Source: Glycine soja (lineage: Eukaryota; Streptophyta; Magnoliopsida; Fabales; Fabaceae). Taken from it: a stretch of DNA of 64,000 nucleotides. The notes beneath the pieces were generated by a model, which did not search any database, was not told the origin of the DNA, and was given only the letters and a program-made list of their open reading frames with translations. Positions 24,401 through 34,860 of the stretch are shown one piece after another; within the stretch, counting starts at the first letter, position 1; every line of letters begins with the position of its first letter. The stretch lies in contig NC_041021.1 of assembly GCF_004193775.1 (NCBI RefSeq), positions 17,748,583 to 17,812,582 on the forward strand, read 5' to 3'. The position numbers and the translations under genes were made by a program.

Positions 24401-25083
24401 GTCGTCCCTTTATACTTGTCGAAGTCCGGCACTTTGAACTTCGGGGGAATAACAACATCGGGTACTAAGCAAAGATCCGTCATGTCTGCAAACGGATAGT
24501 CCCCAAATCCTTCCACAGCCCTCAATCTTTCCTCAAGGAGATCGAGCTTCCTCCTTTCTTCAGTTGCCGGGGGCGGCCCTTCCATGGACAAAACTATTGG
24601 CGATGCTGCGATGTTGGGTTGAGGCAACGTGCCTGGTGCCGGCCCTTCGGGGATCGGGGGATAAAACTCGACATCCCTCCGAGCATAATCTTGAGGGTCT
24701 TTATGGACTTCGTCGGGCTGCTGAGGAGGCTCTTTTTCATGGACGGTAGAAGCAATGTGGCCCGCATCTTCTTGCAAGATGGGTGGTGAATAGTTGGGCG
24801 GCAATCCATAAGGGTAAGCCGCTCGGTTGTATCCCAGGTGAGGGCTGCCATCGTGCCCCAGTGTGTCCCTTCCCCGTCCTACTATGTTTGAGGGAGGATG
24901 GTGCGTAGTTGCCAAGAGAGTCGGGTCTGCTTCGGCAGCCGAACTAACAGCGGCGGCGGTGGCCGCGTTCTTCTCCATGAGCTGCTTCATACCTAACATG
25001 GCCTCCATCATGGAGGCCATTTTTTCTTTCAGAGCCGACATGTCGGCTTTCATCTGTTCCTGCGTCTCCTCTTGATCACCCAT
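21481..25083 (-). CDS. gag-pro: Gag-protease polyprotein of element A with G-patch tail
   Basis: The frame is open from 25263. I prefer the ATG at 25083 (MGDQEETQEQMKADM), giving about 1,200 residues, because the upstream stretch contains a likely acceptor (TTTTTTTAG at 25149). The conserved PYRTRSK segment just before it could be coding if spliced. Positions are counted from 25263. A coiled-coil-like Met/Lys/Glu region lies at 61-100. The retrotransposon Gag domain is at about 275-435, and zinc-knuckle-like motifs CKYHGGVPGHSVEKC (587-601) and CLLHSGEMHDMETC (683-696) follow. The aspartic protease has LIDNGSS (971-977, DNG in place of the usual DTG/DSG) and CLLGRPW (1043-1049). A glycine-rich G-patch-like segment spans about 1125-1175. 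Gag packages RNA in particles and the protease cleaves the polyprotein. The stop at 21481 is skipped when the intron is removed. Confidence 0.93.
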   Translation of the reverse strand: MGDQEETQEQMKADMSALKEKMASMMEAMLGMKQLMEKNAATAAAVSSAAEADPTLLATTHHPPSNIVGRGRDTLGHDGSPHLGYNRAAYPYGLPPNYSPPILQEDAGHIASTVHEKEPPQQPDEVHKDPQDYARRDVEFYPPIPEGPAPGTLPQPNIAASPIVLSMEGPPPATEERRKLDLLEERLRAVEGFGDYPFADMTDLCLVPDVVIPPKFKVPDFDKYKGTTCPKNHLKMYCRKMGAHSKDEKLLIHFFQDSLAGAAVVWYTNLEASRIRTWKDLITAFLRQYQYNSDMAPDRTQLQNMFKKEGETFKEYAQRWRDLAAQVAPPMVEREMITMMVDTLPVFYYEKLVGYMPSSFADLVFAGERIEVGLKRGKFDYVSSINVNAKRIGATGAKRKEGDAHAVSSTPAWVKPQQTPHGTHQYAQHHPSFSAHAGNASSSTPMQPKAPTQREAPQVPTPNTTRPAGNSNTTRNFPPRPLPEFTPLPMTYEDLLPSLIANHLAVVTPGRVLEPPFPKWYDPNATCKYHGGVPGHSVEKCLALKYKVQHLMDAGWLTFQEDRPNVRTNPLANHGGGAVNAVESNRPHRSKPLRDVATPRRFIFEALQKGGVIPHSRCKEDSCLLHSGEMHDMETCLEVEELLQRMIDQGRLEVGIEGKEEQHICMQSTEGSGVAKPKPLVIYFTKSAASQKPGHPLMAKPVPFPYQNSHAVLWRYTPPGKKEEEVTDVSSLSSKVTNITGLSGVTRSGRVFAPPDLAVQPADVKGKGKVVEEQDGEAPHASNKDIPAKGPPEKKDGRKEVSLEEASEFLRIIQQSEFKVIEQLNKTPARVSLLELLMSSEPHRALLVKVLNEAHVAQDISVEGFGGLVNNITANNYLAFAEEEIPAEGRGHNKALHVSVKCMDHIVAKVLIDNGSSLNVMPKSTLEKLPFNVSHLKPSSMVVRAFDGTRREVRGEIDLPVQIGPHTCQVTFQIMDINPPYSCLLGRPWIHSVGVVPSTLHQKLKFVVEGHLVIVSGEEGILVSCPSSMPYVEAAEESLETAFQSFEVVSISSVDSLFRQPSLSDAAVMMARVMLGNGYEPGMGLGKNNGGITRLINTRGNRGKYGLGYKPTQADMKRSIAGRKNNGQSSRWRQEGEGSPPCHISRSFIRAGSGDKGQAFAICEDDISSTLDLVRPCPPNFQLGNWRVEERPGIYATSIM

Positions 25084-25319
25084 CGTTCTAGATTTGGATC
25101 TGGTGCGATAGGGATCCCTTGCGGCGCGTTTAGTTATGGTGTTTTTCCCTAAAAAAACCAAACGTGAGGAGTGGGTAAAGAAGAAAATGCATGCTAGAGA
25201 TGAAATGTAGGAGTGATTTGATTTGCACAAGTTTTTTTGGAGTAAAACATGGGACCAACTCATTTTATTTCAAAAAGGAAGTCGTATCTAGTCAAGGTCT
25301 GAGAGACCATACAAGTTTC

Positions 25320-27185
25320 CTAACGATTTCTAATTATGTGGGCCATTAAGTCTATCATATGCTGACAATAGGCGAGAAGCCCATGGATCTCTTCGGGGGC
25401 GGAGTAGGTGTCTGCCATCGCCTTGGCCTTGGCTAACAATCGGGGAAGTTCTTGACTCCCGTTCAAGGTAAGAGCAAACCGATCCATCCACATGGTTGCC
25501 TCTTGGTGTAAAGAGTCGATCACCCTTCCTCTAGCCTCTTTTTCCGCATACACTTGGGCATACTCATCCGCGATTCTATGCTCGTGGGCCGTGGCTAGAC
25601 CTAACTCTTCTTGGTACTTGGCGATGATAGCTAACATGTTGGTCTCTGTCTCGCATAAACGCTGAGACAAGCTTCTTTTGGACCTTGAACAAGCAATCAA
25701 CTCCTCTTTCAGAACCCTGCTATGTGCTCGCGACTGGTCCCTTTCTTCCCTTCGCAACTTGAGTTCACTATTGCTACCCCATAGAGCTCCGCGAAATTTG
25801 TTCCGGCCATACTCTTCCTTGCGAGCCCTCTTGGTCTCTTGTTCAAGGGCTCTTGCGGTAATTGCATTCTCTTCCCGTAACCCGGCACACTCCTTCCGAA
25901 CGTGTGTAGCAGCCTACTTGAACTTCTCCTTGGCGAGTTTTGCTTTTCCTAACTCGCTTTTGAGAGCTTGGACTTCTTCGTCCTCTTCCGGTGCTTCAAA
26001 ATTCTCTTTGCTGACGACTTTTAACTTGGCGAGCCAATCTAAACCTCGTATGCGAACTTTCAGCCATTCGTGGTACCCACCAATGATGCCATTACGAATG
26101 CCTCTAAGCTCTTGATCTTTCCTTAACGGGGTTTCCCATGCCTTATGGATTCTTTGTATAGTCTTGGAATTTTGTGCGCCGAGATCCCTCACCAGGAAAG
26201 GAGACATGCTTTCTTCCGTCGGTGCTCCCCTCATGGGGTACCCTAGTTGTCTTATAGCGAGCGTGGGATTGTAATTAATACAACCCCTCGTTCCTACCAG
26301 CGGAATGTTTGGGTATCTTCCACATGAGAAAAGGACTCCTTCTTTTCCTTCCTTCCATCGGGGGAACCAACTGATTGTTCTACCTCCTATCCCGGCCAAG
26401 AGCTGGTCCCAATCTATTCTCCTCTTTTCAGTACACGAGCGATGGCTCAGGAGCGGACAGGGATGTCTTGTGTCTTGTTGGAACAAATGGGAAACCAACC
26501 AAACACAGAGGGCGGGTAAGCAACAGATGATCCGTGCGCTACTCTTTTCGCACCTTCGGTCAAATGTGTCAAATAGATCTGCCAAGACAGCTACCACCGG
26601 ACTCTCCTTGCTATGGTGGTAGGCAAGGAAAGCGTCGATTGCTGCTAAGTCTACCAAACCATCCACGTTTGGAAAGAGGACGACCCCAAAAATTAGCAAA
26701 GCTAACACATCCATAAACGGGACCCAGTCTCCTTGATTGGCCATACCCCTCGCCTTGTCTTCTAGGTACTTCTGTGGTAGGCCCGCTATGCCGTTTCGAG
26801 TCTGTTTTATGCGGTCCAAACCTCTTGCTGAATCCTTGACCACAGTTGCAATTCTGCTCAAAGAGGGGAGACATCCGGAGGAAAGATATGGTTTTCTTCC
26901 CCCGAGAGGACATCCTAGAATTTCCTCAAATTCTTCAATGGTTGGTACTAATTGGAAGTCCCCGAATGTGAAGCATCTCAAAGGCTGGTCGTAGTATTGG
27001 GTAAGTGATGCAATGGCTTCTATGGACACCTCTGCTATGGTCAACTCTAAGATCTTTCCGTAAGTCTTGCGGAAGGCTTGCATTTGGAGGGGTTCCATCA
27101 ACCGCCCTAATTCCTTGATGCTGGTGGTATCTAGGCTTTTGACCTTGACTTGGTAGAACCTCTTGCCGGTTTGATTTGTTCCCAT
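25320..27185 (-). pseudogene. ORF1 of element A (Ogre-type extra ORF), one internal stop
   Basis: The span is 622 codons from ATG (MGTNQTGKRFYQVKVKSLD) to the stop at 25320, with one in-frame TAG at 25914-25916; B has a coding codon there. An upstream in-frame ATG at 27221 is not conserved in B. The N-terminal two thirds contain RCFTFGDFQLVPTIEEFEEI and GVVLFPNVDGLVDLAAIDAF. I recall this fold as the plant DUF7745-like family, known as ORF1 in Ogre elements; this is from memory. The last third is Glu/Lys/Arg-rich and probably coiled coil. Its role is not established. It lies 5' of gag on the same strand, so it would be translated first from the genomic RNA. The equal length in B, with no indels, suggests it was under coding constraint until recently. 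Confidence 0.75.
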
Positions 27186-28029
27186 GCTTACTAAAGTGAG
27201 ACAAAAGCTGGTGCAAATCAAAACTCCGATATTTCATGGGTGGGATGGATGAATGCATGATGGAATGCATATGACATAGATGCAATCTAGGAATGCGGGG
27301 GTCCGGGGAATTTGTCCCCTTCTTAGATACGACGTCTAGGGGTAGCGAAATGCCCCAACGCCCGTTTTTCAGAAGGCGACACGGACCCTCCGTTGGTTTG
27401 TTTACAGTAGGGATCAAGACAGAACCCATATGCAATGCCTATGCAAAAGACACAATGCGGGAATGTGCACAGTATGACAATATTTACCGAACATAAGCAA
27501 AAGGGTATATGATACTCATGCATGGCAGTGTGAAAAATGGCACGCAGCGTGTTTGCTTCGTGCCCCTATTTAAGGGACCTATAAGGGAGAGAACTAACTA
27601 GGCTTTTAGCAATAATCCCCAAGGTAGTTATATCTCTCTTGATGGTTTCTAGAGGTATCATCCCCTTTGAAAAACATATTGTAGCAGTAGGGACTACTAG
27701 CAACAATAGATTTCCAAAGAGAAAAGCTCTAGATGAGGGTTCACTGTAATCAAGCAAGTCGGAGACCTAGCATGATCACAGATTCACCTCCACTCCTTAT
27801 GCTCCCATGAACCCGGGTATAGGGCCCTTTTTCACTCACAGTGTGTGCAAATAGTGTTGGTGTTTGTGTGCATCAAATGAATAAATATTTACTTCATGCA
27901 TACATTTAAAACGCACTAAAAGCAACAAAGAGTTTATATACACAAGAACATAATGAAAGGAAACCAACAAAGGGGTAAGTCACGGTAAAACATTGCACAA
28001 AATTAAATGGCCTAACTCTCTAAAAACAT
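27186..28029 (-). other. Leader between PBS and ORF1, element A
   Basis: This is an untranslated leader of about 840 nt. The block 27755-27840 (GGGCCCTATACCCGG, then GGTCTCCGACTTGCTTGA on the minus strand) is strongly conserved with B at 34615-34700. Leaders of retroelements commonly carry packaging or dimerisation signals, but I cannot assign one here. I see no gene. Confidence 0.6.
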
Positions 28030-28047
28030 TCCCCAGTGGAGTCGCCA
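28030..28047 (-). other. Primer binding site, tRNA-Arg type (element A)
   Basis: The minus strand reads TGGCGACTCCACTGGGGA, starting two bases after the LTR end. It is complementary to the 3' end of plant tRNA-Arg (ACG-type, ...TCCCCAGCGGAGTCGCCA) with one mismatch, as I recall that tRNA. Ogre elements are known to use tRNA-Arg. Confidence 0.8.
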
Positions 28048-28049
28048 AC

Positions 28050-29724
28050 TGTCGCAACCTACCCTTCGGCGGGAGGGCGACGCGTGACTCGCGTGATGCG
28101 TGTTCCATGAAAGGAATACGCGCGGAGTCGCCACCAACGTTTATTTGAGGAAAACGTCGGAAAAACTGGAAAAGACGCGATCTACGAACTTTTAAGTGAA
28201 AGGTTCGGGAGTTGTATTTACGCACGGGGAAGGTATTAGCACCCCATACGTCCGCCCCAAGGGACGGCAGCCTTTAATCGAATGTGCAAACATGACTTTG
28301 ATTTTTTTATGTTCCCTTTTTATGTCTCCATATCCTTTATACCCTTTTTATATTTTCTCTTTTTGTGGTCGACAAGGGTGTTTCCCTTTGCTCCTACGTA
28401 TTCCTCAATTCGGGATGAGAAAATCAGACCTACGTAGTTCTTTTTTTTTATCAAGTGATTCTTTTTTACTTAAGTGGTGATCATTTTAAGGCGTTGGACC
28501 TTAAAAATGATCCTTTTTACTTAGTGAGAAATTGAGATGACAAACTTCAAAAGCCTATTTTTGTGGACGAGCTTGACTAGGCGAATTGATTTTAGCCTTT
28601 AGTTTCACTTTAGTTATTAATCAATTCGATTAAGAATGAGAAATCCCAAAGAGAAAACGTCCGATTGATTTTCCGCTTTATTTTACCTAAAGATGTCTTT
28701 TTGACTATTATATTATTTTTTTTACCTCTTTTTGATTTCCAACGTGGTTACGGCACGACCGAACGGTCGGAATTTATTTTAACCGAAGTTAATGGATAAT
28801 ACAATTCAAACGTTCGGTGGAAATTTATTTTGTTTTTAAGTTAAGCGAGAAATGACTTAAGTAAAATGGCTTAAGCACGTCAACAGGGGGTATAAAAAGT
28901 AAACAAAACGAGAATAAAAATGCACGAAACACAATGTGGACCACTACGGGTACATAGAATGAATCGAAAAGCTTGGTTCGAGGTACTTACCCGTTGAAGA
29001 TCGAAGAACGATGAAGAACGAATGAAGAACGTCGAAGAACGGTTGAAACCTTTGCGAGATTCCTCACGGAAAACGTTACGGAAACGTTTCGGAAGCGCCT
29101 CGGCTTAGATTTTCTTCACGGAAACAATTTTTCCAAGCAAATTCGAAAGAGAGAGAAGTGCCAAAGGGGCTGAACCCCTTCCTTCTTCACTTCCTCCCCT
29201 ATTTATAGCAAAATAGGGGAGGTGGTTGCCGCCCAGCTCGCCCAGGCGAGCTCAGCTCGCCCAGGCGAGCAGGGTTGCTTCCTCCAGAAGCAACCGCCTT
29301 CTGGAGGAATATTCCGGAGGGCCCAAGTGGGCCTGGGTGCTATTTGCACCCCCATTTTTACTAAGTACACCCCCCTCTGCTGTTTTTTGGTGATTCTTTT
29401 TTCATAAAGTTACGGAAACTTACGAATTTCGTAACGATACTTGTTTTCTTTCCGTAATGTTACGGAACCTTGCGGATTACATAATCATCCCCTTTTTGAC
29501 TTACAGAATGTTACGGAACCTCACTTAATTATGCAACGATGCTTCCATTTGATTTCCGGTGTGTCACGGAAACTTACGGATTGTGCATCAATATTTTTTT
29601 GGTTTTTCGGCATGTCCTGGAATTTCACAAATTGCCTAATGATGGGTGCCAAGCACCTCACGAGGACCAAAGAATGGTCGCACGTCATCGAGCAAAGGTC
29701 CCCGGACGAAATTAGGGTATGACA
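28050..29724 (-). repeat. 5' LTR of element A (1,675 bp)
   Basis: The LTR starts TGTCATACCCTAATTTCG at 29724 and ends GGTTGCGACA at 28050, with TG...CA termini. It contains two GCTCGCCCAGGCGAGC palindromes (29236-29251 and 29255-29270), a TATA box, a near-palindrome GACCGAACGGTC near 28767, a long hairpin at 28479-28512 and the shared module at 28365-28440. Its outer end abuts gag of element B. Confidence 0.9.
29200..29209 (-). promoter_or_regulatory. LTR TATA box, element A
   Basis: CTATAAATAG on the minus strand, about 30 bp downstream of the GC palindromes. The same box occurs in the other LTRs at 35856-35865, 46827-46836, 49363-49372, 50545-50554 and 63368-63377, so it most likely sets the start of the genomic RNA. 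Confidence 0.75.
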
Positions 29725-32059
29725 CAAAGTCACTATTTTTCCTTGAAGTCCCTCTTTCTTTTCGGCCCCTCTTACCACTGGAGGATCTACTTCTTTCGAG
29801 GGGGTGGCTATATCTGTGGGCTCTTGGACCATGGGCACTTTCCCTTTGGAGGGCAATTCCGCTGAGTGAGGGGAAGAGAACACCCGACCACTGCAGGTTA
29901 GCTGATAGGGAGTCAACTTCGGTTGCAACTCTTTCGCTGGACGCGGGAGGGGTATACTTCCACGGAACGGCCTTATTACTTTGATATGCAAATGGTGTTG
30001 GCTTGGGTGCCGTTCGGGGGTATATGGGTGTGGAGCCGGTCCCCTTCCTAGTAAAACATATCACTGGGGCCTTGGGGGTTAGAGGAACCTTCTTCTCTTC
30101 CGACTGCATGCAAATTTGTGGTTCTTCCCTCCCTCCTATGGACACTTCAAGCTGCCCGCAATCCATGAGCCGCTGAAGCAATTCTTCCACCACGGGACAG
30201 GTTTCCATGTCATGCGACTCCCCGAGGTGAAACAAACATTCATCCCTTTCGTCTCCACCTCGGGAGACCATGCACGCCGCTTGCAGTGATTGATAGATGA
30301 AGCGTCTAGAAGTAACCACCTCTCCTAACTTCTTTGCCCGCGATGGCCCGTCCTCTTCAACGGCGTTCACGCTAGCCCCTCCATGACTAGCTAGCGGGTT
30401 GGTTTTAACATTTGGGCCTTCCTCCTGAAACGCTAGCCAGCCGGCACTAATCAGGTGCTGCACTTTATACTTGAACGGGATGCAGGAGTCAATATTGTGT
30501 CCGGGAGCTCCACTATGGTAAACACACTTGTCACCCGGGTCGTACCACTTGGGGTAGGGTGGCTAGAAGACCTTCCCGGGTATGTCCACCACCAAATGAT
30601 TCTCCAATAATGAAGGCCATAACTCGGAGTATGCCATGGGAATAGGGGAGAAGCTATCTTTTGGGGACGGGTGCTGTGCATATTTATAGCTTGCGCCAGG
30701 GGCTATATTATTAATTGGTCGGGGAGCGACTAGAGCTGTGCGTTGGGCCGGCGCTCTTTCTGCTGCGGGTGGTCCTTTTACTTGAGTCGGGAGAGAATTC
30801 CCGGCTCGGATTAAAAAATTTGGGGGATTGGGCTGGTATGAGCTTTGGATATTTTGGGGTGCTTTCATCCACGTCGGGGCGGTGGTGACTGCGTGGGCGT
30901 CTCCTTCTTTATTCCTCGCGCCCACTACTGGGGCTCTTCTGTTGTTGTTGGAAGCATATTCGAACTTGCCTTTCCGTAATCCAGATTCAATCCATTTTCC
31001 GGCGAAGACGAGATCCGCAAAGTTAGCTGGCATGTAGCCTATCAGCTTTTCATAGTAGAATGTGGGTAACGTATCTACCATAATTGTGATCATCTCCCTT
31101 TCCGTCATGGGCGGTACGACTTGGGCTGCGAGATCTCTCCATCTCTGGACATATTCCTTAATGGACTCATGCTCTTGCTTAGTCATACTCTGAAGCTGGT
31201 TCTGATCGGGAGCCATGTCCGTATTGTACTGGTACTGCCTAATGAAGGCAGTTGCCAAGTCCTTCCATGATCGGATCTGGGAAGCTTCCAGATTGGTATG
31301 CCATGCTACAGTTGCTCTGGCTAACCTGTCTTGAAAGAAATGGACCAACAATTTCTCGTCCGCAGAATACGCCCCTATCTTTCGGCAATACATCCGAAGA
31401 TGCCCCTTCGGACATGTCGTCCCTTTGTACTTATCAAAGTCCGGTACTTTGAACTTGGGAGGAATGATGATATTGGGCATGAGACATAAATCCACTAAAT
31501 CCGAGAATGGGTAATTGCCAAGGCCCTCGACTGCTCTTAACCTCTCTTCGAGCGCCTCAATCTTTCCCTTATCTTCCGCGAAGGGAACAGATTCTTTTAC
31601 GAGTGTGGGTGAGACCGGGATATGGCGGACTATGTTCGGTTGGGGTAGTTCATGTGGGGACGGATCTTTGAGGTGGAGCAGGGGGCCGAGATGGGTATCT
31701 CCTTCCTCATCGTCTTGCCCGGGATAGTCGTCATAAGCCAGGAGTTGCCCCTCAAAAGTAGGGGCTTGGCTTAAATCTTCCGGAGTGGCACGGGGAGTCA
31801 AGTCCGGAGGCAAGCCATAAGGATAAGCTTGCGGACTATACCTTCGACCAAACACGGCCGTGTTTTTGTCTCGGCCCGGATTTAAAGCGGGTTGCAGAAC
31901 CGGCTCGGCTTCCCTAACCGTACTGGAGGCGGTTGTCGTGGCTTTGTCCTCTATGGTTTTCTGGAGTTTTAACATGACCTCCAAGATGGAAGCCATTTGA
32001 TCTTTTAAGGCCGATAGATCGGCCTTCATCTGTTCCTGCACGCCCTCTTCATTATCCAT
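29725..32059 (-). pseudogene. gag-pro: Gag-protease of element B, truncated by LTR of A
   Basis: The frame is open from 32197; the homologue of the preferred A start is at 32059 (MDNEEGVQEQMKAD). It has a Gag domain like A, an in-frame stop at 30563-30565 just before the zinc-knuckle region (CVYHSGAPGHNIDSC), and a frameshift near 29900 after which the homologous reading continues in another frame (CSGRVF...). The protease is missing because the sequence ends at the LTR of A. A TTTCTTTAG acceptor-like site precedes the start at 32118, matching A at 25149. Identity to A is clearly lower than between A and copies 1 and 2, so B is a different subfamily member. Confidence 0.88.
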
Positions 32060-32295
32060 TTTTCTGGATCGAGTGTTATAGGGGTGCCTTGATGTTTTCT
32101 TAGTTATGATGAATTTCCTAAAGAAATAAACAAAGGTGAGTATGCCCCCAAAACATGAATATGCAAATGAATGATTGGTGCACTTGGATCCACCCAAAGG
32201 TTTTTAGGTAACGTAATGAGTCCAGAACTTCTCATTTTATAAAAAGAACAAAGCTTTCATCTAGCCAAGATTATACAAAGGTGTTATAAGAGAAC

Positions 32296-34161
32296 CTAAC
32301 GATTGCTAATTATGTGGGCCATCAAATCTATCATGTGTTGACAGTAATTGATTAGCCCATGAACCTCCTCGGGGGCCGTACACACTTCGGCCATGGCTTT
32401 CGCTTTGGCTAGTAGACGCGGGAGGTCTTGACTTCCATTCAAGGTCAAGGCGAACCTATCCATCCACATAGTCGCTTCTTGATGCAATGCATCAATCACC
32501 CTCCCTCTTGCTTCTTTTTCGACATACACTTGTGCAAAATCCTCCACTAGCTTTTGTTCATGGGCCATAGACTGGTTCAATTCTTCCTTGTATTGCCCTA
32601 TGATAGCTAGCATGCTTTGCTCCGAGGCTTCCAAGTGTTGAGCCAAACTTCTTTTGGATCTCGCGCAGGCAACTAACTCTTCTTTTAAGATCATGCCATG
32701 CACCCGTGACCGATCTCTCTCCTCTCTTCAGAGCTTGAGCCCATTGTTGCTACCCCACAATGCTCCTCGGAATTTCTCTCGGCCATATTCCTCCTTGCGG
32801 GCACTTTTGGTTTCTTGTTCAAGGGCTTTTGCAGTGGCCGCGTTTTCCTCTTGTAACTCGGTGCACTCCTTCCGGATGTGTGTAGCATCTGACTTGAACT
32901 TCTCCTTGGCGAGTCTTGCCTTCCCTAACTCTAATTTTAGAGCTCGGACTTCTTCATCTTCCTCCGGAGCTTCGAAGTCCTCCTCATCGATAACTTTCAA
33001 CTTGGAGAGCCAATCTAACCCCCGCGTGTGAATTCTTAGCCATCCATGATAACCTCCGATGACGCCATTACGGATGCCCCTAAGCTCCTTGTCTTTCCTC
33101 AACGGACTTCTCCACGCCTTGTGGACTCTTTGTATCACCTTGAGACTTTGTGTGCCTAGATTGCTCACAAGGAAAGGCGAGAGACTTTCTTCGGTTGGCG
33201 CTCCCCTCATGGGGTACCCTAGTTGTCTTATGGCGAGTGCGGGATTATAATTAATACACCCCCTAGTCCCTATCAATGGAATATTAGGGTAGTCCCCACA
33301 CGAGAAAAGAACTCCTTCCTTGCCTTCCTTCCAACGAGGAAACCAATTGATCGCGCTGCCTTCTATCCCAGCCAAATGTTGGTCCCAATCGACTCTTCCT
33401 TTTTCGGTGCATGAGCGATAGCTTTGAAGCGGACACGGGTGTCTCGTGTCTTGTTGGAATAGGTGTGAAATCAACCACACACAGAGAGCGGGTAAACAAC
33501 AGACAATCCGCGCACTGTTTTTCTCACACCTCCGGTCAAAGGTGTCAAACAAATCTGCCAAGATAGCCACCACTGGACTTTCCTTGCTATGGTGATATGC
33601 GAGGAAAGCATCAATGGCGGCTAAGTCTACCAAACCGTCGACGTTCGGGAAGAGGACAACCCCAAAACTCAGAAAAGCCAAAATATCTGCAAACGGGCCC
33701 TACTTCTCTTGGCTCGCCATATCCCTTGCCTTACCTTCCAAGTATTTCCGAGGCAGGCCCACTACGCCGTTCCGAGTTTGCTTCGTGCGATCCAACTCTT
33801 TTGCTGAATCACCAACCACAACTGCAATCTTGCTCAAGGAAGGAAGAAAGCCGGAGAAAAGATACGGTTTTCTCCCCCCAAGAAGGCATCCTAATATTTC
33901 CTCAAACTCTTCAATAGTTGGTACCATTTGGAAGTCCCCAAACGTGAAACACCTCAACGGCTGGTCATTGTATTGGGCGAGGGATACGACAGCTTCCGTA
34001 AATACCTCCGCTGCGGCCAAATCTAGAATCTTCCCGTACACTTTGCGGAAGGCTTGCCTTTGGAGAGGTCCCATCGATCGTCCTAATTCCTTGAGGCTAG
34101 TGACATCTAGACTTTTAACCTTGACTTGATAAAACCTTTTGCTGTTTTGATTTGTCCCCAT
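32296..34161 (-). pseudogene. ORF1 of element B, two internal stops
   Basis: It is exactly as long as ORF1 of A (622 codons, no net indel), starting MGTNQNSKRFYQVKVKSLD. In-frame stops are at 33700-33702 (TGG of A became TAG) and 32728-32730 (CGA became TGA). The conserved RCFTFGDFQMVPTIEEFEEI segment and the charged coiled-coil-like tail ending HIISNR are retained. Function is unknown; it is the same Ogre-type extra ORF as in A. Confidence 0.75.
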
Positions 34162-34840
34162 AATTTACCTAAAAAAGGGGTGGATCAAGACTCCGACATG
34201 AATGATGCGATGCGTATGCATGAAACGGAAAGAAAACAAGAAAAAGGGGTAATTCATACATACAAGACCGCAGAGACCCAATTTTAATGCTACGTTTTGG
34301 GCATGATGGCGCCTCAACGTAGCATTAAAAAGGTTACGTATTACTCTAAAGAAACCAAACATCATTAGCAAAAACTATAAACCAAATATGCATGAGAAAG
34401 AATGGCACAGGAGCGTGTTTGCTCTTTGCCCCTATTTGGGAACCTATAGGACAATATCTTGGGGTCTCTAATAATTACTTCCCAACAATTTATAACTCAC
34501 ACGGCCGTTCTCTAGAGGTATTATCACTCAAGATAATAATATTGTGGCGGTATGGAATACCAACGACAACACATTATAAAGAGAGAAAGCTCTAGACGAG
34601 GTTTCACTATTATCAAGCAAGTCGGAGACCTAGCATGATGATAGATTCACCTCCACTCCTTAAATTCCCATGAAACCGGGTATAGGGCCCTTTTTTACTC
34701 AAACCCGTGGGTGCTTAGAATGAAGTGTAAAGAATGCGAAATAAACAACAATTATTTACATTTTACACAGTTCAACAAAAGCACACACAAGGTTTCATAA
34801 ATCCGCAATTCCTTAAAATAGGCCTAACTCACAAAAATAC
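34162..34840 (-). other. Leader between PBS and ORF1, element B
   Basis: Untranslated, about 680 nt. It shares the conserved block at 34615-34700 with A. No gene seen. Confidence 0.6.
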
Positions 34841-34858
34841 TCCCTAGTGGAGTCGCCA
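34841..34858 (-). other. Primer binding site, tRNA-Arg type (element B)
   Basis: TGGCGACTCCACTAGGGA on the minus strand, two bases after the LTR end; one further mismatch to tRNA-Arg than in A. Confidence 0.7.
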
Positions 34859-34860
34859 AT

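Larger units (their letters stand above)
12278..29724 (-). mobile_element. Element A: best-preserved Ogre/Tat-type Ty3/gypsy retrotransposon (no 3' LTR)
   Basis: Order along the minus strand: LTR 29724-28050, PBS, leader, ORF1 (27185-25320), gag-pro (25083-21481), intron, pol (21305-17858), spacer with splice sites, ORF4 (15697-14447), and 3' untranslated region with hairpins and tandem repeats ending at 12278. Gag-pro, pol and ORF4 are open; ORF1 has one stop. This gene order and the protease-RT intron are known for Ogre elements. The 3' LTR is missing because the sequence switches to another partial copy at 12277. The LTR start abuts gag of element B flush, as expected for integration into B. 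Confidence 0.85.

Noticed and set aside
28030..28047. tRNA gene
   Set aside because: Only the 18-nt complement of a tRNA-Arg 3' end is present, as expected for a primer binding site.
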